DNA from: Gordonia soli NBRC 108243
GTDB lineage: Bacteria; Actinomycetota; Actinomycetes; Mycobacteriales; Mycobacteriaceae
NCBI RefSeq assembly: GCF_000334455.1
Contig: NZ_BANX01000019.1
Coordinates: 1 to 64,000 of the forward strand
DNA: 64,000 bases
Direction: 5' to 3'
The notes beneath the pieces were generated by a model. It searched no databases. It saw nothing but the letters and a program-made list of their open reading frames with translations, and had not been told where the DNA came from. Shown in pieces: positions 20,482-30,534 of the stretch; position 1 is the first letter of the stretch; each line of letters begins with the position of its first letter. The translations under genes and the position numbers were made by a program.

Positions 20482-20924
20482 CAGTCGCTCGGAAAGACCT
20501 TGCGCCACTCCACCGCGTTACCGGTCGGGACCAGCGCTGCGATGCGTCGAGCCTGCTCCTCGTCATCGACGGCGACCAGGTAGAAGCCCGTGATGACGTC
20601 GGAGGACTCGGCGTAGGACGCGTCGGTGAAGTGCGGTGCGGAGCCGTCACGTCCGGGCACACATCGCCCGCCGTGGCGCAGATTCTGCAGGGCGGCTCCA
20701 CCGACGATGGTCGCGCCGAGATCGGCGACGGCCTGTTGGAAGCGCTTGTGGGCGGCGAAGTCCGGGTCGGCCGCCACCGCGGTTCGATCACGGGTCTGCG
20801 TCGCCCCCATCGCGCCCGGCGCCCGGCCGTCGTACGACCCGGCGCGCTCGTCGCCGGGACCGGCGAGGTATCGGTCGGAGTCCCAGTCGGGCTCCCGGAT
20901 CAGAAAGGCGTAGGTGTCGGTCAT
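20481..20924 (-). CDS. YCII/DGPF-domain protein, partner of the ECF sigma factor
   Basis: 147 residues from an ATG at 20924 with AAGGAGA seven bases upstream. The N-terminus (TDTYAFLIREPDWD) and the C-terminal GFYLVAVDDEEQARRIAALVP match the ferredoxin-like YCII fold. This fold carries a His/Asp pair in other members. The gene is translationally coupled to the ECF42-type sigma factor, a conserved arrangement in which the DGPF protein is thought to be the regulated target or co-factor. No enzymatic role is established. Confidence 0.82.
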   Translation of the reverse strand: MTDTYAFLIREPDWDSDRYLAGPGDERAGSYDGRAPGAMGATQTRDRTAVAADPDFAAHKRFQQAVADLGATIVGGAALQNLRHGGRCVPGRDGSAPHFTDASYAESSDVITGFYLVAVDDEEQARRIAALVPTGNAVEWRKVFPSD

Positions 20925-21033
20925 CGTCGATCTCCTTGTTCGGACGGAGTGACGCGGAATGGTCACACCATCTTGTCGAACACGCCTCGCGAAAATCGAC
21001 AGATCGGGTCCACGATCGGATTCGGCGGGACTC

Positions 21034-22299
21034 TCAGACGAGGAGACGTCGGATGTCGTCGACGATCGTGTCGAGTGGCAGCTGCTGCTGCTCCCCGGTG
21101 CGGAGGTCCTTGACGTCGATCGTGCGCTCGGCGAGCTCACGGTCACCCAGCACCAGCGCCAGTCGTGCCCCGCTGCGATCCGCGGCCTTCATCGCGCCCT
21201 TGAGGCCACGATCGCCGTAGGCCAGATCCACCGCGATCCCGACCGCACGCAGCCGACCGGCAAGGGTCACCAGTTCGGTCTTCGCGTCGGCGCCGAGCGG
21301 CACACCGAACACCGCGACGCGTTCGATACCGCGCGAGGCGACCTCCTCGGCTCGCAGCGCCAGCAGCGTCCGGTCGACGCCGAGCCCGAAACCGATGCCG
21401 GACAGGTCCTGCTTGCCGCCGAGCTGCCGCATGAGGCCGTCGTAGCGGCCACCGCCGCCGATCCCCGACTGCGCGCCCAGTCCGTCGTGCACGAACTCGA
21501 ACGTCGTCTTGGTGTAGTAGTCGAGCCCTCGGACGAGGCGCGGGTTGCGGACGTACGGCACACCCAGCCGATCGAGGTGGCCGAGCACCGCGTCGAAGTG
21601 GGCTCGCGAATCGTCGGAGAGATAATCGATCAGCAGCGGCGCGCCGGCCGTGGCCTCCTTGATCTCGGGACGCTTGTCGTCCAGGACCCGCAGCGGGTTG
21701 AGCTGCGCCCGCTGGCGCGTCGGCTCGTCGAGGTCGAGACCGAACAGGAACTCCTGCAGGGCCTCTCGGTACCGCGGCCGGGTCTCGTCGTCCCCCAGGG
21801 ACGTGATCTCCAACCGGAACCCCGACAGACCGAGTCGGCGATAGCCCTCGTCGGAGATCGCGATGACCTCGGCGTCCAGGGCCGGGTCGTCGACACCGAT
21901 GGCCTCGACGCCGACCTGCTGCAGCTGGCGGTAACGACCGGTCTGCGGCTTCTCGTAGCGGAAGAAGGGTCCCGAGTAGCAGAGCTTCACCGGGAGCTGG
22001 CCGCGATCGAGGCCGTGCTGGATGACTGCACGCATGACGCCGGCGGTGCCCTCCGGCCGCAGCGTGACCGAACGATCGCCGCGATCGGCGAAGGTGTACA
22101 TCTCCTTGCTCACGACATCGGTCGACTCACCGACACCGCGCGCGAACAGTGCGGTGTCCTCGAAGACCGGCAACTCGATGTGCCCGTACCCGGCGAGCCG
22201 CGCGGCCTCGGTGAGCGTGTCGCGCACGGCACGGAAATCCGCCGAATCGGGCGGAAAATAGTCCGGGATGCCGCGGGGCGCCTGGAAGTCTGCGCTCAC
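21034..22299 (-). CDS. hisS: Histidyl-tRNA synthetase
   Basis: Class II synthetase of 421 residues charging tRNA-His. It has [12 protein letters not shown] at the N-terminus, motif 2 around [13 protein letters not shown](L)QQVG, and the HisA/HisB histidine-binding segments ([23 protein letters not shown]). [10 protein letters not shown] serves as motif 3. A C-terminal anticodon-binding domain ends at DDIRRLLV. Its GTG start overlaps the stop of the upstream MBL hydrolase by four bases, as in mycobacteria, so both are read from one transcript. Confidence 0.97.
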   Translation of the reverse strand: MSADFQAPRGIPDYFPPDSADFRAVRDTLTEAARLAGYGHIELPVFEDTALFARGVGESTDVVSKEMYTFADRGDRSVTLRPEGTAGVMRAVIQHGLDRGQLPVKLCYSGPFFRYEKPQTGRYRQLQQVGVEAIGVDDPALDAEVIAISDEGYRRLGLSGFRLEITSLGDDETRPRYREALQEFLFGLDLDEPTRQRAQLNPLRVLDDKRPEIKEATAGAPLLIDYLSDDSRAHFDAVLGHLDRLGVPYVRNPRLVRGLDYYTKTTFEFVHDGLGAQSGIGGGGRYDGLMRQLGGKQDLSGIGFGLGVDRTLLALRAEEVASRGIERVAVFGVPLGADAKTELVTLAGRLRAVGIAVDLAYGDRGLKGAMKAADRSGARLALVLGDRELAERTIDVKDLRTGEQQQLPLDTIVDDIRRLLV

Positions 22300-23021
22300 A
22301 GTCCGAATCGTCCCTTCGTCGGGGGTGGGCTGCCGGGGTCGAGGTCGGCAAGGAATGGGTTGGTACGGCGCTCGGCGCCGATACTGGTCTGCGGTCCGTG
22401 TCCGGGAAGGACCTGGGTGTCGTCGGACAGGGGCAGGAGCCGGTCCGCGATGGAGGTCAGCAACTGCTGATGATCCCCGCCGGGCAGGTCGGTCCGCCCG
22501 ATCGAACCGGCGAAGAGGACGTCGCCGGAGAACACGACCGGAACCCTGACCTGGTCGCCGCCCTCGTCCGTCACGGGGACGTCGAGTCCCAGCAACACCG
22601 ACCCCTGGGTGTGGCCAGGGGCCAGGTCGACCGACAGTCGCAGGCCGGCGACCTCGACGGGCTCACGGTCGACGAACTCGACGACCTTCTCCGGCTCATG
22701 GAACTCCATGTCACCCAACATCGGACCGAGCGCCCGTCCCAGCCCCCGCGCCGGGTCGGCGAGCATCGGACGGTCGTCGGCGTGGATGTAGGCGGGAATG
22801 GAATACTCGTCACACAGCTCCGCAGCGTTCCAGGTGTGGTCCAGATGACCGTGCGTGAGCAGCACCGCGACCGGGTTGAGGTCGTGCTCGGCGAGCAGCT
22901 CGCGCACACGCGGCGCAGCATCCTGCCCGGGGTCGATGACGACCGCGTCCCCGCCGGCCGCCGGGGCGAGCAGATAGCAGTTGGTCTGGAACATGCCTGC
23001 GGCGAACCCCGTGATCAGCAT
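22296..23021 (-). CDS. Metallo-beta-lactamase-fold hydrolase (glyoxalase II-like)
   Basis: 241 residues from an ATG at 23021 with GGGGAGGA five bases upstream. The metal-binding motif is THGHLDH (His57, His59, Asp61, His62). Further ligands are in LAPGHTQGS and [11 protein letters not shown] near the C-terminus. [16 protein letters not shown] is typical of the glyoxalase II-like subgroup. It may hydrolyse a thioester, but the true substrate is not identifiable. It is coupled to hisS downstream, the same order as Rv2581c-hisS. Confidence 0.88.
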   Translation of the reverse strand: MLITGFAAGMFQTNCYLLAPAAGGDAVVIDPGQDAAPRVRELLAEHDLNPVAVLLTHGHLDHTWNAAELCDEYSIPAYIHADDRPMLADPARGLGRALGPMLGDMEFHEPEKVVEFVDREPVEVAGLRLSVDLAPGHTQGSVLLGLDVPVTDEGGDQVRVPVVFSGDVLFAGSIGRTDLPGGDHQQLLTSIADRLLPLSDDTQVLPGHGPQTSIGAERRTNPFLADLDPGSPPPTKGRFGL

Positions 23022-23330
23022 CGGTGTCCTCCCCTGTCCTCGACCGGCGGCCGCTCGTCGTCCGACACGCGGGTGCGCGACGGGTGGACGTCCATTGTCG
23101 CAAAAGGTCACCGACCGCCTCCGGCCAGCGCCCGCATCGCCGACGGCCGCCCGGGATCGACACCGACGCGCGACCCGCTGTCGGTGACTCTCAGGTTGGG
23201 CTGGCACACTGCAGTGTCGCGGTACCATCGGCGCCGAAACGTGCCCGGCGATCTGTTGCCGGCCGACGCCGACAGACGATGCCGACGACGATGACAGGCC
23301 GTTACACCAGGTCAGGGAGGGTCAACCAGC
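23022..23330. promoter_or_regulatory. 309-bp divergent intergenic region with a 12-bp palindrome beside a promoter-like hexamer
   Basis: No gene is seen between the leftward MBL hydrolase and the rightward cyclophilin. A perfect palindrome ACACTGCAGTGT occupies 23206-23217. A TACCAT hexamer, a plausible -10 for the rightward gene, follows at 23223-23228. There is no convincing -35. The palindrome would overlap the -35/-10 spacer, as an operator does. Confidence 0.4.
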
Positions 23331-24263
23331 GTGTCCACCAATGAGGAACGTCGCGAGGCCGCCAAGCGCAAGCTGGAAGAGCGCCTCGAGCGGGAACGAC
23401 AGGTGGCCCGGCGCCGCAAGGTCATCATCGCCTCGGTGTCCACCGTCGTGGTCGTGGCGATCGTCGCCACCGCGACGACACTCATCGTGAAGAAGATCCT
23501 CGACGACCGCGAGGCAGCCCGCTGGGCGTCCTGCTCGTACGAGGACCAACCGAGTCGCTTCTCCGAGCTCCCCAAGGAGGTACCCGCCGAGGTGCCCGCC
23601 AACCAGCGGGCCCAGGCGCAGCAGTACCTCGACGAGATGCGTGCCGGCGAGGCCAAGCAGCGCACCTCCCCCAAGCCCGGCGATCGCCAGCTGAAGGAGG
23701 GGACGGTCGACCTCACGCTCGGCACCAACCGCGGCGCCATCCCGATCACGTTGGACCGCAACGGCTCTCCGTGCAACACCGGCGCCATCGCGACGCTGGC
23801 GGAGAACGGCTTCTACAACGGGACCAACTGCCACCGTCTCACCAACAGCCAGACGCTGAAGGTTCTCCAGTGCGGCGATCCGACGGCCACCGGTGCAGGC
23901 GGACCCGGCTGGTCGAGCCCCGACGAGTTGCCGACCGACCTCAAGCCCGCCGGTCAGGCCGACCCCATGTCGGGCACGGCGCCGGTCCTCTACCCGCGCG
24001 GCACCATCGCGATCGCGAACAGCAACAACCCCCAGTCGGGACAGTCGAACACCGGTTCCAGCCAGTTCTTCGTGGTCCTGCAGGACAGTCAGCTCGCGCC
24101 GAACTACACCGTGGTCGGCAAGGTCGACGAGAAGGGCTTCGGCGTTCTCGACAGCATCCAGAAGGCCGGTCTCACACCGGGTCCCGGCGGTAGCGCCGAG
24201 GACGGTCGCCCGAAGGAGCCGGTCGACATCACCACCGCGACCGTCAGCGGCAACGAGGACTGA
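23331..24263 (+). CDS. ppiB: Membrane-anchored peptidyl-prolyl cis-trans isomerase (cyclophilin type)
   Basis: 310 residues. A charged N-terminus of about 30 residues (ERREAAKRKLEERLERER, probably a short coiled coil) precedes one transmembrane helix (VIIASVSTVVVVAIVATATTL). The rest is external. The cyclophilin domain covers roughly residues 125-300, with NGFYNGTNCHRLT, RGTIAIANSNNPQSG and SGSSQFF-like NTGSSQFFVV. It is probably an extracytoplasmic folding catalyst, as proposed for Rv2582. The start is GTG at 23331 after GGGAGGG. It converges with rel across a strong terminator. Confidence 0.9.
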   Translation: MSTNEERREAAKRKLEERLERERQVARRRKVIIASVSTVVVVAIVATATTLIVKKILDDREAARWASCSYEDQPSRFSELPKEVPAEVPANQRAQAQQYLDEMRAGEAKQRTSPKPGDRQLKEGTVDLTLGTNRGAIPITLDRNGSPCNTGAIATLAENGFYNGTNCHRLTNSQTLKVLQCGDPTATGAGGPGWSSPDELPTDLKPAGQADPMSGTAPVLYPRGTIAIANSNNPQSGQSNTGSSQFFVVLQDSQLAPNYTVVGKVDEKGFGVLDSIQKAGLTPGPGGSAEDGRPKEPVDITTATVSGNED

Positions 24264-24289
24264 TCAGCCGGTCCGGCAAGACGACCTAC

Positions 24290-24326
24290 CGAAACGACCC
24301 CGTGGCCTCGGCCCGGGGTCGTTTCG
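24290..24326. terminator. Bidirectional hairpin terminator between ppiB and rel
   Basis: A perfect 12-bp inverted repeat pairs CGAAACGACCCC (24290-24301) with GGGGTCGTTTCG (24315-24326). The 13-base loop is GC-rich and contains GGCC twice. It sits between two convergent genes, 27 bases after the ppiB stop and 22 bases before the rel stop. The TTTCG/CGAAA ends give short U runs in either direction. Confidence 0.88.
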
Positions 24327-24347
24327 TACAGATGGTACGTGCGACGC

Positions 24348-26783
24348 TCAGGCCGCCGACGTCACGCGATAGACGTCGTAGACACCCTCGACGTTGCGGA
24401 CGACGTTGAGGACGTGCCCGAGGTGTTTCGGGTCGCCCATCTCGAAGGTGAACTTGCTGATGGCCACCCGATCGCGACTCGTCGTCACCGATGCCGACAA
24501 GATGTTGACTCGCTCGTCGGCGAGCACCCTGGTGACATCGGACAGCAAACGGGAGCGATCGAGCGCCTCGACCTGGATCGCCACCAGGAAGACCGACGAC
24601 GGAGAAGGCGCCCAGGTCACGTCGATGATCCGCTCCGATTGCCCCTGCAGGGAGTCCGCATTGGTGCAGTCGGTGCGGTGGACACTGATGCCGCCGCCGC
24701 GGGTGACGAACCCGAGGATCTCGTCACCCGGTACGGGTGTACAACACTTGGCGAGTTTCACCAGCACGTTGTCGACGCCCTCGACCACGACCCCGGCATC
24801 GCCGCCGTGTCGGGTCCGGGTCGGCATGGTCGACGGCGTGGAACGTTCGGCGATCTCCTCGGCCGCCTCGTCGATCCCACCGAGGGCGGCCACGAGTCGG
24901 TTCACGACATGCCGTGCGGACACGTGGTGTTCGCCGACCGCGGTGTACAACGCGGTGACGTCGGTGAAGCGTAGCTCGGTGGCCACCGCCGACATCGACT
25001 CCGCACTCATCAAGCGCTGCAACGGCAGGCCGCCACGGCGCACCTCTTTGCCGATCGCGTCTTTACCCGCCTCGAGAGCCTCCTCGCGACGTTCCTTGGC
25101 GAACCACTGCCGGATCTTGGCCTTCGCTCGTGGCGAGACCACGAAGTTCTGCCAGTCCTTCGACGGTCCAGCGGTCAACGCCTTCGAGGTGAACACCTCG
25201 ACGACCTCGCCGTTCTCCAACTGACGCTCGAGTGCGACCAGCCGACCGTTCACCCGGGCCCCGATGCAGCGATGGCCGACCTCGGTGTGCACCGCGTAGG
25301 CGAAGTCGACCGGCGTCGATCCCGCCGGGAGCGTCACCACGTCGCCCTTCGGGGTGAAGACGAAGATCTCCTTGACCGCGAGGTCGTAGCGCAGCGACTC
25401 CAGGAATTCGCCAGGGTCGGCGGCCTCGCGTTGCCAGTCGAGTAGTTGGCGCATCCACGCCATGTCGTCGATCTCGGCGGAATCGGAGGGGCGCTTGGCC
25501 GTCTTGCCCCGGTTGCGGGTCTCCTTGTACCGCCAGTGTGCGGCGATGCCGAACTCCGCGGTCCGATGCATGTCGGTGGTCCGGATCTGCACCTCCAGCG
25601 GCTTGCCCTCCGGACCGATCACCGTGGTGTGCAACGACTGGTAGACCCCGAACCGGGGCTGCGCGATGTAGTCCTTGAATCGTCCGGCCATCGGCTGCCA
25701 CAGCGAGTGCACGACACCGACCGCGGCGTAGCAGTCGCGCACCTGGTCACAGAGGATCCGCATGCCGACGAGGTCGTGGATGTCGTCGAACTCGCGGCCT
25801 TTGACGATCATCTTCTGATAGATCGACCAGTAGTGCTTCGGCCTGCCCTCGACGGTTGCGGAGATGCGCGCGGCGCTCAACGCGTTGTTGATGTCGGCGC
25901 GTACGCGCGCGAGATAGGTGTCGCGGGAGGGCGCGCGGTCGGCGACGAGCCGGACGATCTCCTCGTAGCGTTTCGGGTGCAGGATCGCGAACGAGAGGTC
26001 CTCGAGCTCCCACTTGACCGTCGCCATACCCAGGCGGTGGGCCAGCGGGGCGATCACCTCGAGCGTCTCGCGGGCCTTGCGCGCCTGCTTCTCCGGCGGG
26101 AGGAAGCGCATGGTGCGCATGTTGTGCAGACGGTCGGCCACCTTGATGACCAGCACCCGCGGGTCACGAGCCATCGCGATGATCATCTTGCGGATGGTCT
26201 CGGCCTCGGCCGCGCTGCCGAGTGCGACCTTGTCGAGCTTCGTGACGCCGTCGACGAGATGAGCGACCTCGGAGCCGAATTCGGACTCCAGTTGCTCGAG
26301 CGAGTACCCGGTGTCCTCCACCGTGTCGTGGAGGAGTGCGGCGACGAGGGTCGTGGTGTCCATCCCGAGGTCGGCGAGGATCGTCGCGACGGCGAGCGGG
26401 TGGGTGATGTAGGGGTCCCCCGACTTGCGGACCTGGCCGGTGTGTCGCTCGTCGGCGACGTCGTAGGCCTGTTGGAGCAGGGCGGTGTCGGCCTTGGGGT
26501 AGATCTCGCGGTGCAAGGTCACCAACGGCTCGAGCACCGGTCGGACCTGGCTGCGGGTCGCGGTCATCCGACGGGCCAGGCGAGCACGCACGCGCCGCGA
26601 TGCCGACGACGCACCGGCGGCCGCCGACGTCACCGAGGACGCTGCCGCCCGATCGGCGTCCTGCTCACCGGTGTCCGAACCGGCGTGACCGTTCCCACCG
26701 ATCGCGACACCGTTCTCCGTCGGGGTGGGATGACTGTCCACGGCGCCGGCAGGCGCCCCGTCGGAATCGAATTCCTCGGCCAT
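24348..26783 (-). CDS. rel: Bifunctional (p)ppGpp synthetase/hydrolase
   Basis: 811 residues from an ATG at 26783 with GAGGAGGG upstream. A hydrophilic N-terminal tail of about 65 residues is followed by the HD hydrolase domain ([12 protein letters not shown]). Then come the synthetase domain ([24 protein letters not shown]), the TGS domain ([22 protein letters not shown]), a zinc-finger region with [11 protein letters not shown], and a C-terminal ACT domain ending in YDVYRVTSA. Both catalytic halves keep key residues, so it should make and degrade the stringent-response alarmone. It lies downstream of apt, as in mycobacteria. Confidence 0.96.
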   Translation of the reverse strand: MAEEFDSDGAPAGAVDSHPTPTENGVAIGGNGHAGSDTGEQDADRAAASSVTSAAAGASSASRRVRARLARRMTATRSQVRPVLEPLVTLHREIYPKADTALLQQAYDVADERHTGQVRKSGDPYITHPLAVATILADLGMDTTTLVAALLHDTVEDTGYSLEQLESEFGSEVAHLVDGVTKLDKVALGSAAEAETIRKMIIAMARDPRVLVIKVADRLHNMRTMRFLPPEKQARKARETLEVIAPLAHRLGMATVKWELEDLSFAILHPKRYEEIVRLVADRAPSRDTYLARVRADINNALSAARISATVEGRPKHYWSIYQKMIVKGREFDDIHDLVGMRILCDQVRDCYAAVGVVHSLWQPMAGRFKDYIAQPRFGVYQSLHTTVIGPEGKPLEVQIRTTDMHRTAEFGIAAHWRYKETRNRGKTAKRPSDSAEIDDMAWMRQLLDWQREAADPGEFLESLRYDLAVKEIFVFTPKGDVVTLPAGSTPVDFAYAVHTEVGHRCIGARVNGRLVALERQLENGEVVEVFTSKALTAGPSKDWQNFVVSPRAKAKIRQWFAKERREEALEAGKDAIGKEVRRGGLPLQRLMSAESMSAVATELRFTDVTALYTAVGEHHVSARHVVNRLVAALGGIDEAAEEIAERSTPSTMPTRTRHGGDAGVVVEGVDNVLVKLAKCCTPVPGDEILGFVTRGGGISVHRTDCTNADSLQGQSERIIDVTWAPSPSSVFLVAIQVEALDRSRLLSDVTRVLADERVNILSASVTTSRDRVAISKFTFEMGDPKHLGHVLNVVRNVEGVYDVYRVTSAA

Positions 26784-26923
26784 CGTCCCTCCTCTCACAC
26801 CGTCGACATCCTCTGCCGAGGTCATGAATCCGCCGTGGGTTCCACGATGTCGACGTGTCGAGTCTAGTGCGCTCGACGGCGTGGGAGGACCGGCGACGCC
26901 CGCTCGGATGCCGTCGGCCGCCC

Positions 26924-26965
26924 GTCGACAGATGAGTCGACACTTGCGTCGACACTTGGGTCGAC
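26924..26965. repeat. Four GTCGAC motifs at exact 12-bp spacing upstream of rel
   Basis: GTCGAC begins at 26924, 26936, 26948 and 26960. The two central units read GTCGACACTTG followed by C or G. The array lies between the apt stop (26976) and the rel start (26783), about 140 bases upstream of the rel start codon. Each GTCGAC is itself a palindrome. Its role is unknown; a cooperative protein-binding site is possible, since 12 bp is close to one helical turn. Confidence 0.75.
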
Positions 26966-26975
26966 CGGCGCGGGC

Positions 26976-27611
26976 TCAGTCGACGGTGACCGCATGCACC
27001 CCGATGTCGGGGCCCAACCCGTCGGCGATCGTCGAGCGCCCACCCAACGCGGCGAGCTCCATCACCACCGCGACGCCGACGATCTCCGCACCGGCGTCGG
27101 TCAGGAGCTTCGCGGCCGCGACGGCGGTGCCGCCGGTCGCGAGGACGTCGTCGACGAGCAGGACACGGCGACCGGCGAGGTCGAGTCCGTCGGCCGGGAT
27201 CTCGAGACTGGCCGTGCCGTATTCGAGTGTGTAGGTGGTGCTGTGCACCGGCGGCGGGAGCTTCCCCGCCTTGCGCACTGCCAGGACGCCGACCTCGAGT
27301 TCACGCGCCACCGCACCGCCGAGGAGGAATCCGCGGGCGTCGATGCCGGCCACGAGGTCTATGCCCCGGCAGCCGTGGGTCAGCGCGGTCACGATCGCCG
27401 ACAGTCCCTCGGGGTCGGCGAGTACCGGGGTGAGGTCCTTGAAGGCGATGCCGGGACTGGGGAAGTCGTCGACCAGACGCACGTGGCGATCGATGGCGGC
27501 CCGAGCGCGGTCGACGGCCTTCGAGGTCACCTCGTCCGCAGTGCCTCGCTCGACGGAATCCTGGTCGGCCGGGTCCCGCCGGGCGGAGCGGGCGGCATCG
27601 TCAGGCGCCAT
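26976..27611 (-). CDS. apt: Adenine phosphoribosyltransferase
   Basis: 211 residues. It converts adenine and PRPP to AMP in purine salvage. The PRPP-binding loop is [16 protein letters not shown]; the substrate region includes [27 protein letters not shown] and [10 protein letters not shown]. The N-terminal ~35 residues (Asp/Arg/Ala-rich) are longer than the E. coli enzyme, so an internal start is possible. It lies 6 bases after the stop of the substrate-binding lipoprotein gene and precedes rel; the apt-rel linkage is conserved in actinobacteria. Confidence 0.95.
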   Translation of the reverse strand: MAPDDAARSARRDPADQDSVERGTADEVTSKAVDRARAAIDRHVRLVDDFPSPGIAFKDLTPVLADPEGLSAIVTALTHGCRGIDLVAGIDARGFLLGGAVARELEVGVLAVRKAGKLPPPVHSTTYTLEYGTASLEIPADGLDLAGRRVLLVDDVLATGGTAVAAAKLLTDAGAEIVGVAVVMELAALGGRSTIADGLGPDIGVHAVTVD

Positions 27612-27617
27612 GGCGGT

Positions 27618-29312
27618 TCATCCCTCCAGGATCCAACGATCCATGTTCCATCCGGTCCCGGTCCGGGACTGGCCGGGCACCACGTTAGCGACCCCGGACG
27701 TGCGCTGGATCCGGGGCGCGGCGAACAGCGGGACGGAGGCGACATCGCCCCAGGCCGCGTTCTCCACGGCCCGCGTGAGGCGCAAGCGCTCTCCCGCGTT
27801 GTCGACGACGGCGAGCGTGTCGATCGCGCTGGTCACCGCGCCGCTCTGGAAGCCGCCCAGGTTCAACGGATCCCGCGCGTGGAGCTGATACGAATCCCGA
27901 GTCGGCACCGCGGCTCCCGCGGCGGCTGTGGATGCACCGCCTGCGACCAGTGCGGCGTCGGCGGTCCGTCCGAGTCCCGACGGAGACCAGTCCGTTCCTC
28001 CCGCATCGTCGACGGCGATGCCCGCGCGGCGACACGAGTCGGCGATCACGGCGACCATCTCACCCCAACGGGGGGCCGGCGCGCGGTACCCGATCCGCAC
28101 CCGGACTGGCGGTTGTGTGGAGCCGTCGGTCGCCGTGGCGCGCTGCCCCAGCAGGGTCCGCGACCGACCGATGTCGGCACGCAGGTAGCGCTGGCCGAAC
28201 GCCGAATTGAGCTGCCCCGCCAGTGCATTCGACGGAGCAAGCGAACGCAGGTTCCAGATCTGGGCGCCTTGGCCGAATCGCCGGGCGAGATCGTCACGGG
28301 GTAGACATGACGCGAATGCCTGTCGGACGAGCGGATCGCCGAAGACACCGCGCTGGGACAACACGAGCTCTTGCACCCCGGAAGCCCGCTGCGGCGCCCA
28401 CGCTCCCGAGGCATCTGCGGTCGCATCGGCCGCGGGCACCAGTCCCCCGGTGATGTCGACCACCCCGTGGCCTTCGCCGCCGACGCGATCGGACGCGTCC
28501 TCCGTGTCGCGTCCCCAGATGACTATCCGGTCGGCCTTCGGCCGGTCACCCCACCATCGAGGATTCGGCACCAGCACGAGTCCTCCGGATGTGGAGTACC
28601 GATCGACCCGGTACGGTCCCGAGGACGGTAGACGCGCTTCGTCGATCGGCCCGGGTTGCAGGTCGAGACCCGTGTTCCAGGCCCGCGCGATCTTCCCGAC
28701 CGCATTCCGGTCACCTGCGCGGATCGGCGCCACCACGTCGGGCACGCCGGCCTGACGGGCCACCACCTGCGCGGGGACGAGCGTGCCCGCACCGAAGAGT
28801 CCGGCCCAGTCGCGATAGGCGCGCCCCGGCGCGAAACGCACCGTGACGGCCTTGTCGCCGGCCGCGCAGTCGACCGCCGAGATGTCGCGATACCCGGCGG
28901 TGGTCGCGGGGGTGAAACCGGGATACCGGCCGCTCATCGCCGCCCACGCCAGGACGACGTCATCGCAGTCGACAGCGGTGCCGTCGGAGAACACGGCCTC
29001 GGGGTTGATGTCGTACCGGACCGCGAGGTCGGGGCCGGGTAGAACGGTCGCCGTGGCCATGTCGCGGTCGGGCGTCACCTGACCGGCCGCGCCGAGCAAC
29101 GAGAACCCCGGCAGGACGCGGGCCGTCGCCATCACCACGCCATTGGCATTGCCTGCCACCGTGTTCGCGTTGTAACTGTCGACGGTCGCATCGACCACAT
29201 AGTGGATGGTCGGCGGACCGTCGTCACCGCAGGCGCTGACCAGGGCAGCGGTCGCGACCAGCGCCGAGATCCCGGCGACCAACCGGACGCCGAGTCCCTT
29301 CCGCATGGTCAC
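27618..29312 (-). CDS. Substrate-binding lipoprotein, peptide/nickel ABC transporter type (family 5)
   Basis: 564 residues. The signal peptide has a basic start (MRKGLGVR), a hydrophobic core and the lipobox LVSAC followed by Gly-Asp-Asp, so it is a predicted lipoprotein. The mature part resembles family 5 solute-binding proteins: DPEAVFSDGTAVDCDDVV-like text near the N-terminus (INPEAVFSDGT) and GPYRVDRYS. No permease or ATPase genes adjoin it; it stands alone between secF and apt, as Rv2585c does. GTG at 29312 is given, and an ATG two codons later is equally plausible. Confidence 0.85.
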   Translation of the reverse strand: MTMRKGLGVRLVAGISALVATAALVSACGDDGPPTIHYVVDATVDSYNANTVAGNANGVVMATARVLPGFSLLGAAGQVTPDRDMATATVLPGPDLAVRYDINPEAVFSDGTAVDCDDVVLAWAAMSGRYPGFTPATTAGYRDISAVDCAAGDKAVTVRFAPGRAYRDWAGLFGAGTLVPAQVVARQAGVPDVVAPIRAGDRNAVGKIARAWNTGLDLQPGPIDEARLPSSGPYRVDRYSTSGGLVLVPNPRWWGDRPKADRIVIWGRDTEDASDRVGGEGHGVVDITGGLVPAADATADASGAWAPQRASGVQELVLSQRGVFGDPLVRQAFASCLPRDDLARRFGQGAQIWNLRSLAPSNALAGQLNSAFGQRYLRADIGRSRTLLGQRATATDGSTQPPVRVRIGYRAPAPRWGEMVAVIADSCRRAGIAVDDAGGTDWSPSGLGRTADAALVAGGASTAAAGAAVPTRDSYQLHARDPLNLGGFQSGAVTSAIDTLAVVDNAGERLRLTRAVENAAWGDVASVPLFAAPRIQRTSGVANVVPGQSRTGTGWNMDRWILEG

Positions 29313-29322
29313 GTCCCCGGTG

Positions 29323-30534
29323 TCACTGCGAACGTCGACGCTTTCCCGACGGACCGCCCCGCTTGCCCGTGGGCTCCGCGTCGGAGGTCACGCCGCGACC
29401 GCGGACCGGACGCCGAGCCGCGGGCACGTCCTCGCCGGCTGCGACACGCGCGCGCCGGTCGAGCACACGCTTGGTGTGACGGGCCACGTCGGATCGACGC
29501 TCCTTGAGCGTCACCAGCAACGGCGCCGCGAGGAAGATCGACGAGTAGGCACCGACCACTACGCCCACCAGCTGGATCAGTGCGAGGTCCTTCAGGGTGC
29601 CGACACCGAGCAGCCAGACCGCGATGACCATCAGGGCGATGATCGGCAGCACCGAGATCACCGTCGTGTTGATCGATCGCATCAGCGTCTGGTTGACCGC
29701 CAGGTTGGCCTGTTCGGCGTACGTACGTCGGGTGGTCTGCAGTACCGACCGGGTGTTCTCCGAGACCTTGTCGAACACGACCACGGTGTCGTACAGCGAG
29801 AAACCGAGAATGGTCAGCAGGCCGATGACGGTCGCCGGGGTGACCTCCCAGCCGATCAGTGAGTAGACGCCCGCGGTACAGACGATGTCGAAGAACAGCG
29901 AGGCCAGGGCCGCGACGGACATCTCCCGGTCGAAGCGGACCGCGATGTAGATGAAGACGATGACCAGGAAGACGGCCAGCGCGATCAGCATCTTCTCGGT
30001 GATCTCGCCACCCCAGGTGGAGCTGACGTCCGACGAACTGACCTCCGAGGCGGTCAGCCCGGGCGCGAACTTCTCGGCGAGAGCCGCCGTGATCTGTTCG
30101 GTCTGCTGCTGGGTGAGGTGCTCGGTGCGGACCTGCACCGTCTCGCTCGACCCGGTACCGGCGGTCTGCACCGACTCCGGCTCGCTGCCCAGCGTGTCGT
30201 TGAAGACGCCCTCGACCGCTTCGGTGGTGATACCCGAGGAGACCGGGATCGAGACCTGGGTACCGCCTTCGAACTCGATGCCGAGGGTGAACTGGCGGAA
30301 GACGATCGACAGCACACAGACCAGCAGGATCGCCGCCGTGACCAGGTACCACATCCGTCGTTTGCCGATGACCTCGAAGGCACCGGTACCCGTGTAGAGA
30401 CGCGACAGGAACGACCGGTCGGAGTCGGCGACGAAGTCGGCATCCGACCCGGTCGCGGGTGCGACCGAGTCGGGATCGTCCCCGACGGTCGCTGTGTCGC
30501 CACCGCGTGCGCGGCGTGGCTCGTCGACGGTCAT
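29323..30534 (-). CDS. secF: Protein translocase subunit SecF
   Basis: 403 residues with six predicted transmembrane helices. The periplasmic domain after helix 1 contains [14 protein letters not shown]. The conserved helices include [21 protein letters not shown] and [18 protein letters not shown]. SecDF uses the proton gradient to pull secreted proteins across the membrane. A basic C-terminal tail of about 70 residues is present ([17 protein letters not shown]). The start overlaps the secD stop by four bases. Confidence 0.96.
   Translation of the reverse strand: MTVDEPRRARGGDTATVGDDPDSVAPATGSDADFVADSDRSFLSRLYTGTGAFEVIGKRRMWYLVTAAILLVCVLSIVFRQFTLGIEFEGGTQVSIPVSSGITTEAVEGVFNDTLGSEPESVQTAGTGSSETVQVRTEHLTQQQTEQITAALAEKFAPGLTASEVSSSDVSSTWGGEITEKMLIALAVFLVIVFIYIAVRFDREMSVAALASLFFDIVCTAGVYSLIGWEVTPATVIGLLTILGFSLYDTVVVFDKVSENTRSVLQTTRRTYAEQANLAVNQTLMRSINTTVISVLPIIALMVIAVWLLGVGTLKDLALIQLVGVVVGAYSSIFLAAPLLVTLKERRSDVARHTKRVLDRRARVAAGEDVPAARRPVRGRGVTSDAEPTGKRGGPSGKRRRSQ

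Noticed and set aside
25446-26867. Rightward 473-codon frame opposite rel
   Set aside because: Shadow of a complete Rel protein.
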